Of a DNA stretch of 64,000 nt, positions 38,401-53,400 are shown piece after piece. The DNA lies in assembly GCA_029948255.1 (NCBI GenBank), contig JALIZF010001675.1, positions 425,001 through 489,000 on the forward strand, read 5' to 3'. How positions within the stretch are numbered: position 1 is the stretch's first letter; each line of letters starts with the position of its first letter. The notes beneath the pieces are model-generated. The model was not told the origin of the DNA. It ran no database searches and was given only the letters and a program-made list of their open reading frames with translations. Both the position numbers and the translations under genes were made by a program. Source of the stretch: Telmatactis stephensoni (lineage: Eukaryota > Cnidaria > Anthozoa > Actiniaria > Isophelliidae).

Positions 38401-41400
38401 TGCCAGTTTTGGTCTGTATTTTAGTTTTTCGAAGACTAAAAACGGATTTTGTTATTTGTTTGTAGGTTGCTCAAAGACAACACGAGTTTAAGATCACCCA
38501 ATCAGAACTCGAGCAGTTTCACATGGCACTTCAGAGAGACAACAAGCTTGTAACTGAGATTGACGTAGTGGCTGAAAAGAGCTATGACAGCTTGACTGGC
38601 ACCGAGGCCAGTATTGAAGATGCGCTAAGGGTAAGTGTAGGCGAGGTCGAATGAGCGTCGGTCGTTACTCTTGGCGTTTTGCCACATCAATCTTCTTGGG
38701 AAGTACAATTCGTTGTTTCAAACACTTTAATACTGAAACCAGGTACGAAATAATGATTTTTCCTGCAAGAGGATGAAATTGTGAAAACTCTGAAGGAATC
38801 AGCATATAAGGCCTTTTTTGCCTTGTCTTCTTATGTGTTTCTTCAATAGTCGAGGAAACTGTGCTGCGTTTGTGATTTCATCTTAAATTGGTTAGACATT
38901 CATAAGGACGTTAAACCTTAAACTCTCTCTATACACAACATCAATCTCGATTTAGAGGGACGTTAAAGAATAGATACTACTTTTCAGGAAAAAGAGGGAG
39001 GTCTCGATGTGTGAAGTCTGTCCTTTTTCGATATAGCTATTTTAATTAACGTTGTCGCTGTAAAAAGCCTAAAGGCTAAAACCTTTCAACTATCTTTTGT
39101 TTACTAACAAACTTCGCTGTAGGCTATCTGAAAAATTAAGGAATATGTGTCCAAGTTGTAGATTTTTCATGATTCCGCTCTCAAAGCTTTAGGCTTTTTC
39201 AGCGACAATTAACGTTACTTTTTGAAATCTTATCATTTATGCCTCTAAAAATCCTACTTCAAACAAAGTTATATGTATTTATAGGTGTCTATATGCCTCT
39301 TTTGTTCCTTCCACTTTCTCCTTTTTATGTCCCTTCTTCTCTCCTTTTCATAATTTTCTTTCTCTCGTCTCTCTTCCCTTTTATCCTCCCACTGTTTCTT
39401 CCCTTTCATCTAACGCCAATTTCTTCTTTATTTCACTTTTGTCTCTTTCCTTTTTGCGTGCCTTTTCTCCTCTAACACTCTTTTCCCATTTCATCTCATG
39501 TTTTCGGTATTTCTTCCCAGAGTTTAAACCGCCACCTCACCGGTTTCAAGATGAGTGGCCCTGGGTCTGTCGAAGACATAGCCAATCAGCTCATCAATAA
39601 AAAGATCTCAGTTGTCATGGTAACAAGGCAGAGGGACGAGTTTCTCGAGAGACTGGAAGCGATGAGGAACCGAGCTGAAAGGACGAAGCAAGTACTAGAG
39701 GGTGAACTTAACAAGAGGCAACAAATGCGTAGAGACTTTGAAGCGATAAAGATCTGGATCACAAAGATTGAAGTTTTGATAACAACAAGAATTAATAAAT
39801 ATGAAGATATCGATGAACGAGAAATCAAGGTAATTCTATATTTACGAAGGGGAGCCGAACAATGTCGATGTTTTGCTAGCATAATATGCGAACATACGAA
39901 AGAGACCCGAAGGCTATCGACATTTTGTCGGCATTGTTAGTTTACCCCTTTTAGAGATAACGGCTGGAGGTCTAGAATTACACAATATTCAAACCAACAA
40001 ACTGACACTTGCAGTCTGTCTTTCTTTTAAGGAGGTTGCTACGGATGCTTCAATGTTTATTATTATTTTACTACACTTTACTTTCTTTCTTAATTTTTCA
40101 TTTATTCATTTGTTTGTTTATTCATTCAATTTTCCAGGCCTTGAATGACGAGTTTTCTTCAAACGAAGAACTCATAAAATCCGTGGAAAAGACTTGTCAA
40201 GAATTGAGCAAAGGACCAAATGGCAGTACCTATGCCAAATATCTTCGAGAACTCGACTTGTTTAAGACAAAATGGGTTACAATCCAAACTAAGTTTGCAG
40301 AGCTCAAGGACCAACCTATGAAGAAACTAAGCACAGAATTCGAGGCTCTTGTTGGAGATGTAATGTCTCAATTAGACAAGATCAATCGTGGAGTGAAGAA
40401 GCTTAAACTTGTATCTGGTGATCCCAGGGACATAAAGAACTTACAAGAACAATGTGTGGTACGTTGTCCTGGTAACCATGCATTTTCGTATCTTGTTGTC
40501 ATGACGACATTTCGTGTTAATTAGTTACTATGGTTACTGCTTCATTTTGTTTACATGGTTACGATATAAAAACGATATTGGCAATTGGGAAATCAATGGT
40601 TGATGTCACGGTTGCTGGTTTCAAATTGTTCCTATAGAAACACTTGTCGTCATAGCAACCAACGAAGACTAAAGCACTTTCTCCACTCATCGCAGAAAGC
40701 ACTCGCTGCGATCATTTTTACTCGCTGCGAAGTTTTGAACAATAGATTTTATTCCGAACGGGTACTCGCTGGCTTGCGCTGCGAGTAATTTCTGCGATGA
40801 GTGGAGAATGGCCTTAAGAGGCTGTTGATATGAAGGCGCGCAAGTTGTGCCTGGTAGGTGGGATAATTTTTTATTTAGTTCGCCCTGGGAAAACAAAAGA
40901 AAAGAGTTAGCCCGCCTACCAGGGACAACAAGCCTTCATATAAACAGTTTCTAACCAAACACATTTATAGGGTCTAATTTTGATCTAGCCAAACGCTGAA
41001 GATGTAAAATTCTATGTTCGATTTTTATCACTTATTTTATTAATATACTGATTTTAATTTATTATTTAATTTGTATTTTTATGGTTTTTGCTTGTTTGTT
41101 TTGGTACTTCACGGCCAACATGGGAAAACCAAATGAATAAGAATTATTGAAACTTTATTACAACTTCTAACAAAAAACCTCACAACAAAAAACTTCGTTT
41201 TTGTTTGTTGAAATGGCATTTAATCGACTCGATGGAAATTGACCACTGGCCTTACATTTCTTGACTTAATTTTTAAGCGGTATTCAATTTTCAATTGAAA
41301 TTGTATTTGAATAACAAAGTGTCATGAAAATTTCCACCGGGATGCTTTTACATACGTTTTCCTCTCATTTAGATTTATGAATTTTAAGTTTTTTTTAAGG

Positions 41401-44400
41401 TTTCGATGTCGGCATTTGCCTGGGTGATGGTTTAGCCCAAAGAAAGAACTTTGTTGCAAAGCATTTTATATCGTGTGAAAGTTTGTGAAAACGATTGAGT
41501 TTCTGAATACAATCGAGTGAAATTAGTTCCTCCTTTTAATTCTCAACATAAAATATTAATAACTGAAACAGCTATGTAGAGTTTTTTTGTTCACTATAAA
41601 TCTTGTAACATTTTCTCTTCTAACACTTTCTTGAGGGGAAGGATTTTGGATTGGATACAAAGTGAGAGAAAGCTTGACCATTGAAGAGCGTTTGACACTT
41701 CGAGGTTGAAAGCGGTGACCACGACAACTTCATTTACAACGGAGATTTTCCTCGCATAAAGTCGAAATTTAATTACATCTGTGATTTTGGGAAAAGTTTT
41801 GCGGAGTATTTGTTCTTGCGGAGAATTGCTGTTTATTGGATGAAAACTTGTCAAAGATTTGTCAACGTCTTCAGAAGGAAGCAAAAAATTACTGAGTTAG
41901 AGGAGTGAATCATGTTTGGGAGTATACGAGAACGTTTTAATGCATTCACCGAGGTATTACTGAATCAATGGATTTGTTGTGAATTCGTTTGTGACTTTAA
42001 TTCTGATGGTTTGAAACCATTAAAATCAGTACAGAACAGAACAGAACAATGGTTTGTTTCGATCAGAAATTTAAAAAAGAAAAAAGTTACAATAATGTAT
42101 ATTTGCAGGAGAAAGTATTCTCTTCTAGTAAAGAAATTTTCGTTCTTGCCGCAAATGTTTCAACTTAAACTGTAGTTTGTATCATTGTTCTTTCAAAGCT
42201 TTATTCATTAATCTGTTATAGTTTTCCAAGTTTTTCTATATCTTTTGGATTTCAATTTCTTAAGAATTGCAAACCAACCCGGTTGTAAACCGTTTTGGCA
42301 TCTTTGCTTGGCGTGGGCCCATAATTTCAGTAGTAAAGAAAACGAACTTAATTTTTACAATATCAAAATTATGCGATAAATCTACAATGACGTCAGTCGC
42401 TTTTTATATTCATTGAATTTAGTCGAGATGTTTTTACTTTATCCGAGTAAATTTAGCTTACTAGATATCTTTAATTTGGCTTTTTCGGAAATACAGACTA
42501 AGTCTAGACATTTTTTTCAAACAATCCCAAAATTGACTTTTCAGTTCCTAACAGAATAGCTTCGTAGAACGTGTTAGAGGGTTATTTCTGCAATAAGTGA
42601 CAGAATTTGAAATGATGGAAATCTTGAAAAACGGACGACATTGGATAATATCAAGGATGAGAGAGATTTTTCAATTTTTTTGACTGAAAAATCTTTGAAT
42701 GAGAAGTTTTGTTCAAGTGTAAACACGAGTTTGAGTGAACTGTAATGATGATAGAGTAATTAACACTTACTTTAGAAATAAGTGGACTAAGGAATGACAT
42801 TTCAGTGATTTGCCTCAGACGATAGCACAATTTCGTCTCGTGTGAACAATACGACGCTACGACTATGTTACAAATTGATTGCAAAATTCTTCGCCGCGTT
42901 ATTGTAGCGGTTTTGTCTTGTTGAAAGACGTAATTGAAAGTCGATCAAAGTTGTTTTCCTTAAACATCTAGCTATATACTCGAGCAATTCAGGAAAATCA
43001 AGTAATTTGTATGTTATTATTATTTTAGTTTTTTCCCGCTATCGACCTTTTTCAAACAAACGCTTTGTCTTGATATTTTTTTTATACACAAGCGACCGAT
43101 AATGAATACAAATTCTGAATTTTTATTATTGTTTGAGTAATATCTTGTAAAAGATGTGCTTAAGTGAAACAATTTTCTCATGAAATTCTCAGTTAATGTT
43201 GTTTGGTTGTTTATTTTATTTTTTTTTCAGTCCTACAAGAACGACTTGGTGAACATAAGAAAAGATGTGGACCATGTCAAGAAAGTAGGTTTTCAGATCG
43301 CTGAGAAATCACCTGAAGATAAGCGTAACGGTATTGAACGACGTATTGAAGAAGTACACCAAGAACATCGTGAACTTGTGAACAGAGTCACTAAGAAATA
43401 TGAAGTGAGTTCAATTATCTTCCTTCCTTCCTTCCTTCCTTCCTTCCTTCCTTCCTTCCTTCCTTCCTTCCTTCCTTCCTTCCTTCCTTCCTTCCTTCCT
43501 TCCTTCCTTCCTTCCTTCCTTCCTTCCTTCCTTCCTTCCTTCCTTCCTTCCTTCCTTCCTTCCTTCCTTCCTTCCTTCCTTCCTTCCTTCCTTCCTTCCT
43601 TCCTTCCTTCCTTCCTTCCTTCCTTCCTTCCTTCCTTCCTTCCTTCCTTCCTTCCTTCCTTCCTTCCTTCCTTCCTTTCTTCCTTCCTTCCTTCCTTCCT
43701 TCCTTCCTTCTCCCATGAGCCCATGAGGTTGAAGGTCTGCTTTGTGTGCTTCTTTCAGTCATATTTTCAGTCTCTCTTTTCGATTTTAATAGTAACGTAT
43801 TTACACTTTCCAACATAGTTCTCCGTCTTACATTTCTTTATATTGCCATTACAGTTCTCCGCCTCCAACTGTTTTATAGCGGAGCTCCCGCGCGGGCCGA
43901 AGGCCCGCGCGAGCGGAGCACCATACCTAAGAAAAAATGGTAACCCATCGAGTTGATTTTTCATGGACACACAGGGAGCCCAACGGCTGTACGTCCGTCC
44001 GTACATACATACATACGTCCGTACATACATACATACGTCCGTGTACATCGCGATGCTGATTGGCTGATTGATTTTTGGCGCCAACTTGACGCGCGCTGAC
44101 ACTTTGAAAACTGAAAATTTACAAGTTTCCCTGCAGTTTTAACTTGCAAAACTTAAAAAGATTATTCTCGAAACCTCGTAAAAATTTAGAGATTTTCATA
44201 ATCATTAATCTGTGCCAATTTTGACGGGTTGAAGCGAAAACAACGTACCTTTGAATTTTTTTTCGAGCCCGGTGTCGTTTCAAAAGCTGCTCGAAAGACG
44301 AGAGAACATGCTCGAGAGACGAGAGGACACAGAGAACATTTTCAAAGTTGGACAGCTTTTTACTTAGTTGGATTTGTAGCTTCAAAAAAACTTCTCATAA

Positions 44401-47400
44401 TGAATCAGTCATTGAGGATCGTGTATTCTTCGTTTCGTGAAGTCTATGCCTTCAGTAAAGCTGCTTAAAAATCTCAGTCAGTAGTTGGAAATCAAGAATC
44501 GTCTGCATTGAACATGAAACGAGGACTATGCTTAGCTTCTAAAGACAACAAGGAAGGCACTTCAAGGTAAAGACCCTGGCCAAAAGATGATGTCAAAAAG
44601 TCTCTTGTACCTATACTGATCATGATTTGATCATTTATCTTTCATTTGGGATTGATGACTTATAAAAATATACGTTTATGCACGCTGAACTATGGCCAAG
44701 TTTAAACAAACACTCAAGTACAGGCATGACAATGACATTTTGTTTTACGGTGAACGTTTTGCACTACTTTTAAAAATAAAATTAGCAAAAAATTGATTTT
44801 GAACTTATTTCAACCCCACTAATGTGTATAAAATACAGCTCAAGTTTGGGTCTGTAATTTAATGAAAAAATTGACAGGAAAAAAAGAAGGAATTTTGCAT
44901 GCAAACTAGAGCTGTTTTACCATTAAGCTTAAGCATGAAGTTTCTCAATGAGCCCTATGAGACCTTAAATGCAAATTGAAAATGCTTAATTTCTTGTTAT
45001 TTATTTCAAGTAGCTGTTCTTATAATCACTTTAAGCTTAAATTGTATTATCAGTGTAATCTGGAAGAGACAAGTATTGTGCCATTCTATTCTACATTAAA
45101 AAACAAAGCAAAACAACAACAACACTGAACCAGAAAAAAACAAGATGTCACAATGTAGTGAAGACAGACAAATTAAGATATGTTGTTCTGTAATATCCAG
45201 GATGTTGAGAAGGTTTAATTACTTGTATCAAATATCTAAAAAAGGTTTTGGAGATTTTTGCTTTCTATTTCTGAAAATTATGAACCACTACAAAGTCAAT
45301 TATGAAATCTGACAGTGAATCTGAATATTAAAATTTACTGTAATATTAAGGTCACTGAGTTTACAAGCCCATACAATATATAAACCAAAACCACAACTTA
45401 TTTTAAAAATGCTTTTTAAAATAATCTTCATTTCAAATTTTTCAATTACCACAGGAAGCCACAGAATATTCAAATTGAAATTGGAGCTCTGCTTTTAGGT
45501 AGTAGTTGTTTTGAGTTGTTTTACAATTTCATCTAAAGTCATGATTAGTGTAACCTGGAAGAGAGAATTCTTGTTTCGTGTAAAGACAACTATTTATCTG
45601 TGTCATTCTATTCTACATAGTACAAAAACAAGATGTCACAATACTGTCAAGACAGAAAAATCTAAATATATTAATATTCTGCAATGTCTAATTGTTTAAT
45701 TGAGGGATGTTGAAATCAGGTTCAGTATTTATGTGAATGAAATTAGTTTGAGTGAGGGATTTTTGCATTCTATTTCTGAGAATTATGAACCACCACTACT
45801 ACAAAGTCAATTATAAAATCTGACTGAATCTGAATAAATATCACTGTGGTGACTATATGGCTTGAAAGCCATATAATTCTCAGGAGACTGAAGGGCAATA
45901 GTTTTTTCAAACCCTAAAGCAAATGCTATAAAGCTTGATCTATAAATATCTTTATTTCAACTTTTACAACAAAATGCAATCTTTGTTTGCCTATTACCAC
46001 AGGAAGCCCAATTCATTTGAATCAAAAACGTCAAAAACAAAGTATTTAAAATTATTATTTATTTTTAAAAATGGGAGCTCCGCTATTAGGTAGTACCTAA
46101 TTTTTATATTATTATTTTATCTCCTCGAAGAATAAAAATATCTTGTAACAACATTATTTGTTTATACAAATTATCCATTCTTTCCACTTTGTAATGAATT
46201 GAAAGATCCTTTCACCAGTATTTTGTGTAATTAATTGAATTTGGCAGCGACATTTGAACTGAGTAGAAACAAACAAATAGAACAATTCTGATATATTCTG
46301 ATATCTATTGGAGACTTTTGTTATATCTTTTTTATGATATTTTATGTTTTCAAGTCTCTTGGGTGTTTTTGTGCAATAATTTGGCGCAAATGAAAATTAA
46401 GGTGACGTGCCTTCGCTTTAGGCTTTCAATAATCCCATTTTTTCGAGGAATTTTTCCTGGAATTTTTGACGAATTTTGACTTCCTTCATTTTTGAGCTAC
46501 AAAGAGGGCACTTTGTGTATAAAGGAGGCAAAGTTTGCTTCCGTTGTGTTTTCAAGCAAATTTGCCTATGTTTTCATACCACATTTCGGTAGTTTTAGGC
46601 CACAACTGAGTGCTCCTGTTGCTACATTTCTAGTTCTGGGAGGCAGACCTTGACACTTACATTTCACTGGCTTCTCTCTGGAGGTTTTTGTTCCTGTTGT
46701 GTTTTTGTCTGTATGACTTTTAAACTATCTGATCACCTGTCAAATTTCGACCCAGGGGTTATCCTTGTGGTATTCGCCTAAGAAAAACACTCGGTCATAA
46801 CACTACCCGTGTTCAATTCCTATAATACTATGAGAATATCCCGCCGAGAAAGTTAGGAGATCTAAAGGTCAGAAACAAAGATGGACGACAGGCCAGCGTT
46901 TGGAATAACAACTTTCTTCATAACACCGAGTCCGCCAAGAAACGAAAAAATACACGAGGATCAGGAGCAGGTTCAGTTTGTTGATCTGTTTTCTATATGT
47001 GTAGCTGAGGTCTTAGTGTCGTTAGGTTTAGACGTTTTGTTTACGTTTGCCATAGTTTTGACTGGAGTGGAGACTGTGTTTCATTGATAGACGAAGCTTC
47101 TGTCGTATTTTAGCTAGTTGAATCATAACTGTATTCCTTAGGTTGAATTTCCAAAGTAAACCATATATGGCACTTTGTGGTCGAGTACGAGTTATAATTT
47201 TAACGATAAGTTTATTGATAACTGCTTGCATCTGCTTTTCTTTTTTAATTTATTCAAATAATTATGTTCCATACTGCATGGAATATCTCTTCTTCAAGGA
47301 TGTACAAAGGGTCTTGAAAAGCACGTTGGATATCTAAAATTTACTCTCCAAATTCCTCCACTGTGATTGACAAGCATCGGAATGCAAGCACGCGAGCTGT

Positions 47401-50400
47401 ACATATGGATTACTGGTAAACACTAGAGCTGTTGATGATAAACTCGAGATGAGAAAACCGTTGGTCATTTTGTTGCATATCATGGTTAAGTTCAGTATGT
47501 TTCTACTTTGGCGTTACTATTTATTCCATCGTTTGTGTTTACCTTGGCTGTAGAAGAGTAACAGATCTTATTACGAGCGGCAAATTGCATGGCTTTAAGA
47601 TTCATCGATGCACTTACGAATATATCGATAAACTCTGTCGAGAAAGATCAGCGAGGAGGGTCATCGCTTTCTTTCGGTATGGTCTCAAGTAGGCTTGAAA
47701 TTACTTCAGAAATGCTCTGACTTTTAGCAGAGCCCTCTTGAACTTGAGGCAAAATACTGTTCGACATATCGTGTATTACTCTCGCATGACCCGGTCTTTC
47801 ATTTTTTTTTTCTTTTCAATTTTTCTATTGTTTACCTAAATTACGATATTTAACTTCGTGTAAAAACGATCAAATTGCTTGTCAGTCTTGCCATCGAAAC
47901 ACTTATCCTATGACAAAAAGGTTTTAAAAATTCGACTTTTTACGATGCTACTGATCTTTAATTTATTAGAATTTTGTGAGATGTGCTTTGATTGAAATAT
48001 AGAATATATGTTTTTGTTACTGTCTCGTGCAAAGCCATTTACACATGGACCGAAAAAAATCAAAAACAGAACAAACCAAAAATCCTTTGAATACCGTTGG
48101 ATCTTGTATTGAATTCAGAAGAAAAATTCTTGTATATGTAATTGAGTCCAATTTTCAAGTTATGAATTATAAAAAATTGAGCGAGATTGTTTATGATTGA
48201 AAGTAATTCATGACTCAGCATGGTTTTTGAATTTTGTACTTTTCAGACATGATAGACCAAGTTTATGCTTTTCTTCTCATACTTACTAACCTTTGCCTTT
48301 TTCCTCACTTAATATCGAAATAAAACCGAAAAAAAACTTTTAACGAATACGTCATAAGAGAAGAACCAATCATAGTTCTTCAAGTATTTTCCCGCGCTTT
48401 CCTCACGTGCCGACACGTTTATCTCTTCCACATGAGATATTTTTTCTTTTTCTTGACAAGTTTCCGATGTTTGTACTTCTTAACTGCACTACAAAACTAG
48501 TGGAGGGAATTATTTGATGTTTGACACGATCGGAGAAAAAGTTACGTGAATTTTTTTAGTTTCGTGACATTTTTTCCACCGAATTCTGTCTTGATAGCAA
48601 AACCACCGACACGCCACTTAGCAGTAATTTTTCGCGCGCTTTTGCGTGCAAACGCGTTCGTGTTCTTCGTCTGTCTTTAGTGATTTCCTGCCGTTTTATA
48701 TCCGGCTTCGCCCAGCGTGTTGGTCGATTCTTGCATAAATGTTTCTTGATTTTTGTTCGCGCAATTCTTCATTCATTAGATCTTAACTGCACTAATAATT
48801 CTTATTCATTGAAGTTAGATTTTAGCTGAGATAATGTTGTTTTTGTCATGATAAAATACGATATAGATAGTTTCGAATGGTTGAAAATAATAGCTATTGA
48901 AGTTGGTGCCTGGCTTTTCTCAAATTTCAAGAGAAAAAATGCCATCCCTTCTATTTCTAACGAAAGATATCCTCTTCTCTTTTCAAATTTGAACAGTTCG
49001 TAGTCATTCCTGTAATTTTCAAATATATATTTTCCGTCCATGATAAAAAAATTGAAGCCTCCAATGTTCTCTCTTTTGAATTTCAAACCCTCCTACTGCT
49101 AAAGCTCTCCGTTCTTTACGGACTTCCACTTGAATAAATTAAACTGAACGAGAGCGAATATTCTTTCCATATTTTTAAAACCGGTTTTGATGCATTTTAT
49201 TTTTGCTTGTTTACAGTTTTATTTTCATAGATATCTATTTCAATATCCAACTTCAACTATAATATGAACGAAGAGTGTTTTTCAAGTTTAGACTTCGACT
49301 GATATTTCATCTAAGTACCCCTAATGTTGTTGATCTGTCATATTTTTTGTCGTTTTTCAATTTCTTTTCGATAATATATCTACTTTACTCTGACACGTAA
49401 GCTAACTGTAAACTCCGGGAGTTCATTTAGATTTAAAACAACTCTGGGATTTACCGAGATTTATCATAATTTTCCTGAATGAAAATAAGCAAGAACTGAG
49501 ATTCTTTCAATATTTAGTATTTTCAAGTAGTTGAAACTTATTATCTGCTATATTGCCTTCAGGATTTGAGTGAAGCTCTCACACTGGCCGGAAGGATAGA
49601 AAATGAAATGACAAAATTGGAATCGTGGCTCGAGAAAACAAGAGTTGAAGCAAAACGCCGAGCGGATGCTGGATTTCCTGAAGACGTCGAAGAAGAAATC
49701 AAGTGGAATAAGGTTAGTTTTTAGGAGGAACTGGAGCAATATAAAAATATATTGTTTTTGTTGGCGACCTAAGCAATATCCCTTTCTCGCACATTTAATT
49801 GAGCTTTCGAATTTCAACGTTAACCTTGGTTCAAAGCAAAGCTGTCAAACGGCCTGACAAATTCAAAATGACAGCCATATTTTAGCACGAACAAGAGCAA
49901 ATCTCTCAAAGGTCGTCGAGTTAAAAATAAAGATGATAACTATAAAGAAGAGTATTTTATCCTATAATCAGCGGCCTGTTATCAGACCAACGACTATTGT
50001 AATCGCAAGTTCGAGAAAGAACAATTTCATATACATGAGACGGTAATCGATAAGTTGAGTTTGTTATCGCAGTTAAGGTGTTTCAAAGTAGTTGTTGACG
50101 CGCTACACCTCTCATTTTAAATTCGCGATTTAATGGACTTCTTTTCGTCGGATCAAAATATCCTTTGGACCAATTATCAAGCAAAGATTGAATATTTGAA
50201 TGATAGTAATTTTAAGTCAATCTGTGTTTTTACAGCAAAGATAATCAATGATCGTTTAAATCAGTCTTTCTAAAATATCTCCCGTTTACGATGAGCTTTT
50301 GAAAAACGAAAACATAGGCCTAAAACTTCACATTCATGCACACATACTTATAGTAAAATCAGACAGTTTAAACAGAGCGATTTTGAGTACTAGACGCAAA

Positions 50401-53400
50401 CATTTTTTATGCGTATTTTGCGTCGCAAAAACTAAGGTATAGCTTGTCATGCAGAAAAGAAATACTCGGCGCTCAAATATATGCGCCAAAATACTGAAAA
50501 CACGTTGCTATATTGTTGTTCTTTCTCTCTGGTAAATTGCACTGGTTTAAGTGTTCATTTGGCGGAGTTATGATTTTTCTTCTGATAGTATATGGGATTC
50601 ACTAGCTGCAACAATTTTAACTTTCAAGCGGCGTAAGAGATATCTCTTCAAGTCATCACTGTTTAGAGCCCAAAATCACGGAATATTTACTCAAAGTATC
50701 ATAAAACACGCAGCAGAAATTTATTAAATTTGATATGTAAAGCAACATTTTTAAATTTCACTTGAATACAGTGCTTCAAACGCGCCGGAGTAGAATCAAA
50801 CCCCTGTGTACAAATGCATGACGATGACGTGATGCTTGCTGATTATATCACGCTACATTCCTTCGCACCCGTGTTACGACGCATTTGCATACCGCGGTTT
50901 TATTTGAACTAGGATCACACAAAACTCGAAATTGGAAAAATTAGTTGCGGCTCCTCCGTCTTTTTTCTCTTGCCAAACGTGCAGCAAGTCTACGGTTTTT
51001 CTTACTTCTCGAACTTTTAGTTGCAGGCATTGCATCGAAATGAAGTGTAAAGGCACTATATGCAAATGCGTCGTAACAAGGGCGCGAAGGAATGTACCGT
51101 GACATAATTAGCAAGCATCACGCCATCGTCATGCATTTGTACACACGAGTTTGATTCTACTCCGGCGCGTTTGAAGCACTGTATTCAAGTGAAATTTAAA
51201 AATGTTGCTTTACATATCAAATTTAATAAATTTCTGCTGCGTGTTTTATGATACTTTGAGTAAGTATATCCGTGATTTTGGGCTCTAAACAGTGATGACT
51301 TGAAGAGATATCTCTTACGCCGCTTGAAAGTTAAAATTGTTGCAGCTAGTGAATCCCATATACTATCAGAAGAAAAATCATAACTCCGCCAAATGAACAC
51401 TTAAACCAGTGCAATTTACCAGAGAGAAAGAACAATAATATAGCAACGTGTTTTCAGTATTTTGGCGCATATATTTGAGCGCCGAGTATTTCTTTTCTGC
51501 ATGACAAGCTATACCTTAGTTTTTGCGACGCAAAATACGCATAAAAAATGTTTGCGTCTAGTACTCAAAATCGCTCTGTTTAAACTGTCTGATTTTACTA
51601 TAAGTATGTGTGCATGAATGTGAAGTTTTAGGCCTATGTTTTCGTTTTTCAAAAGCTCATCGTAAACGGGAGATATTTTAGAAAGACTGATTTAAACGAT
51701 CATTGATTATCTTTGCTGTAAAAACACAGATTGACTTAAAATTACTATCATTCAAAAATTCAATCTTTGCTTGATAATCGGTCCAAAGGATATTTTGATC
51801 CGACGAGAAGAAGTCCATTAAATCGCGAATTTAAAATGAGAGGTGTAGCGCGTCAACAACTACTTTGAAACACCTTAAATGAGTATTTCGTAGAGTTCTT
51901 TTGCGCGTCGCCTGTGAAAACTGTCCAAAATGTCTTTCAAAGGCTATGAAAAAAACTGACTCGATTACATGCTTCCTCCAAAAGTGTTGTTGATATAAAA
52001 TATATATCTTTCCAAATGCAACGTTCAGAATATTTCAAAAATATTTTGTGTTTTAGTAAAACAAACAAATACACGACGAACGGACGAGCGAGGGAGCGAG
52101 CGAGTGAGTGAGTGAGTGAGCGAGTGAACGGACGAACGAACGAACGAACGAACGAACGAACAAACATCGCCTTCAGGTTTAGCTCCGATTTTAACTTTGT
52201 TTTGGCGAATAGGCCATGTAGATAGGTTTCATTTGAAATTTCAACCAATTAATGAGTGCGACACGTCCCAAGCTGCTTGTTTTGCCATGGTTACCGTTTA
52301 ATAAAGAAGATGAAATGTCCTCTACTTACGAAAACATCATCAAGGTCAAGAACATCCATTCTTTCTGAAGTAGGGAATCCACAGTTTAATTAAAATTCCT
52401 TTCAAGTACTTTACGATAATTCAAAATATAATTAAATTTCCCCTTGCGGATACCTCCATGGTACGAAAACCTCTCTATAGCGGACAGCTCGACCACTTAA
52501 AGCAGGTTTGAGTGTCATCTGAAGTCGTTTCCGATTATGACTGTGATGATTGTGAATATCGATAAGGCTGTCGTTACAAGGTCGTCACGTAAGGTTGTCA
52601 CGCTTAAGTATTTGGGGAATGCGCAACTCCTGATCCCACCCTAGGCGACTCCAACAAAGAATTTGGCTCATGGAGTCAGCGAGACTAGCCGTTATGGCGT
52701 TCGTCATAGACAAGGGTTGTGACGTGTAAGGTGTGCAGACACACCCTAAGATTGCATTTAAAAAATAGTAAAAAATTGATCCGATAAATCCGATCTTTGC
52801 CAATAAACATTGTTGAGTTTCTTTTAGTTTTCGCACTATTTCAATTAACGCCGTTGTCGCTGTAAAAAGCCTAAAGGCTAAAGCCTTTCAACTATCTTTT
52901 GCTTACTAACAAATTTCGCTGTAGGCTATCTGAGAAATTAAGGAATATGTGTCCAAGTTGTAGAATTTGCAAACATTATACAGTGAGTTTCTTATTGTAA
53001 TGATGTCACGGTGATAAAAATTTTTCATGATTCCGCTCTCAAAGCTTTAGGCTTTAGGCTTTTTTCAGCGACAACGTTAATTGAATTAGCTACATAAAAC
53101 AGCTCCTAATAGTACAGTGCGTTACAACCTCGCTATCTCAAACTCTTGAGAACTACCAATGATTGGTCGAGTTTGTATATCTATTTCAGCTGTGTTCCTT
53201 GAAGCGTCCGAATTCTCGAGGTGTTCGTATTAAAGAGGTGTCCGTTTATTAGTATGCAGGTCCAACTATATTTCTAAAATTTGTTTATCCTTTCAGAATA
53301 CCATCAAAGACGTCACTGGCCGGTTATCCGAGGTACAGCGCCTAACAGAAGTCGGTCGAGAGCTCGTCGATCTGAGTGAGACAGGACAACTTGAATCGCT

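Noticed and set aside
43293..43818. Long open frames of Lys-Glu-Gly-Arg or Leu-Pro-Ser repeats
   Set aside because: They are translations of the (TTCC)n microsatellite beside exon 26. Only 43231-43404 is coding.
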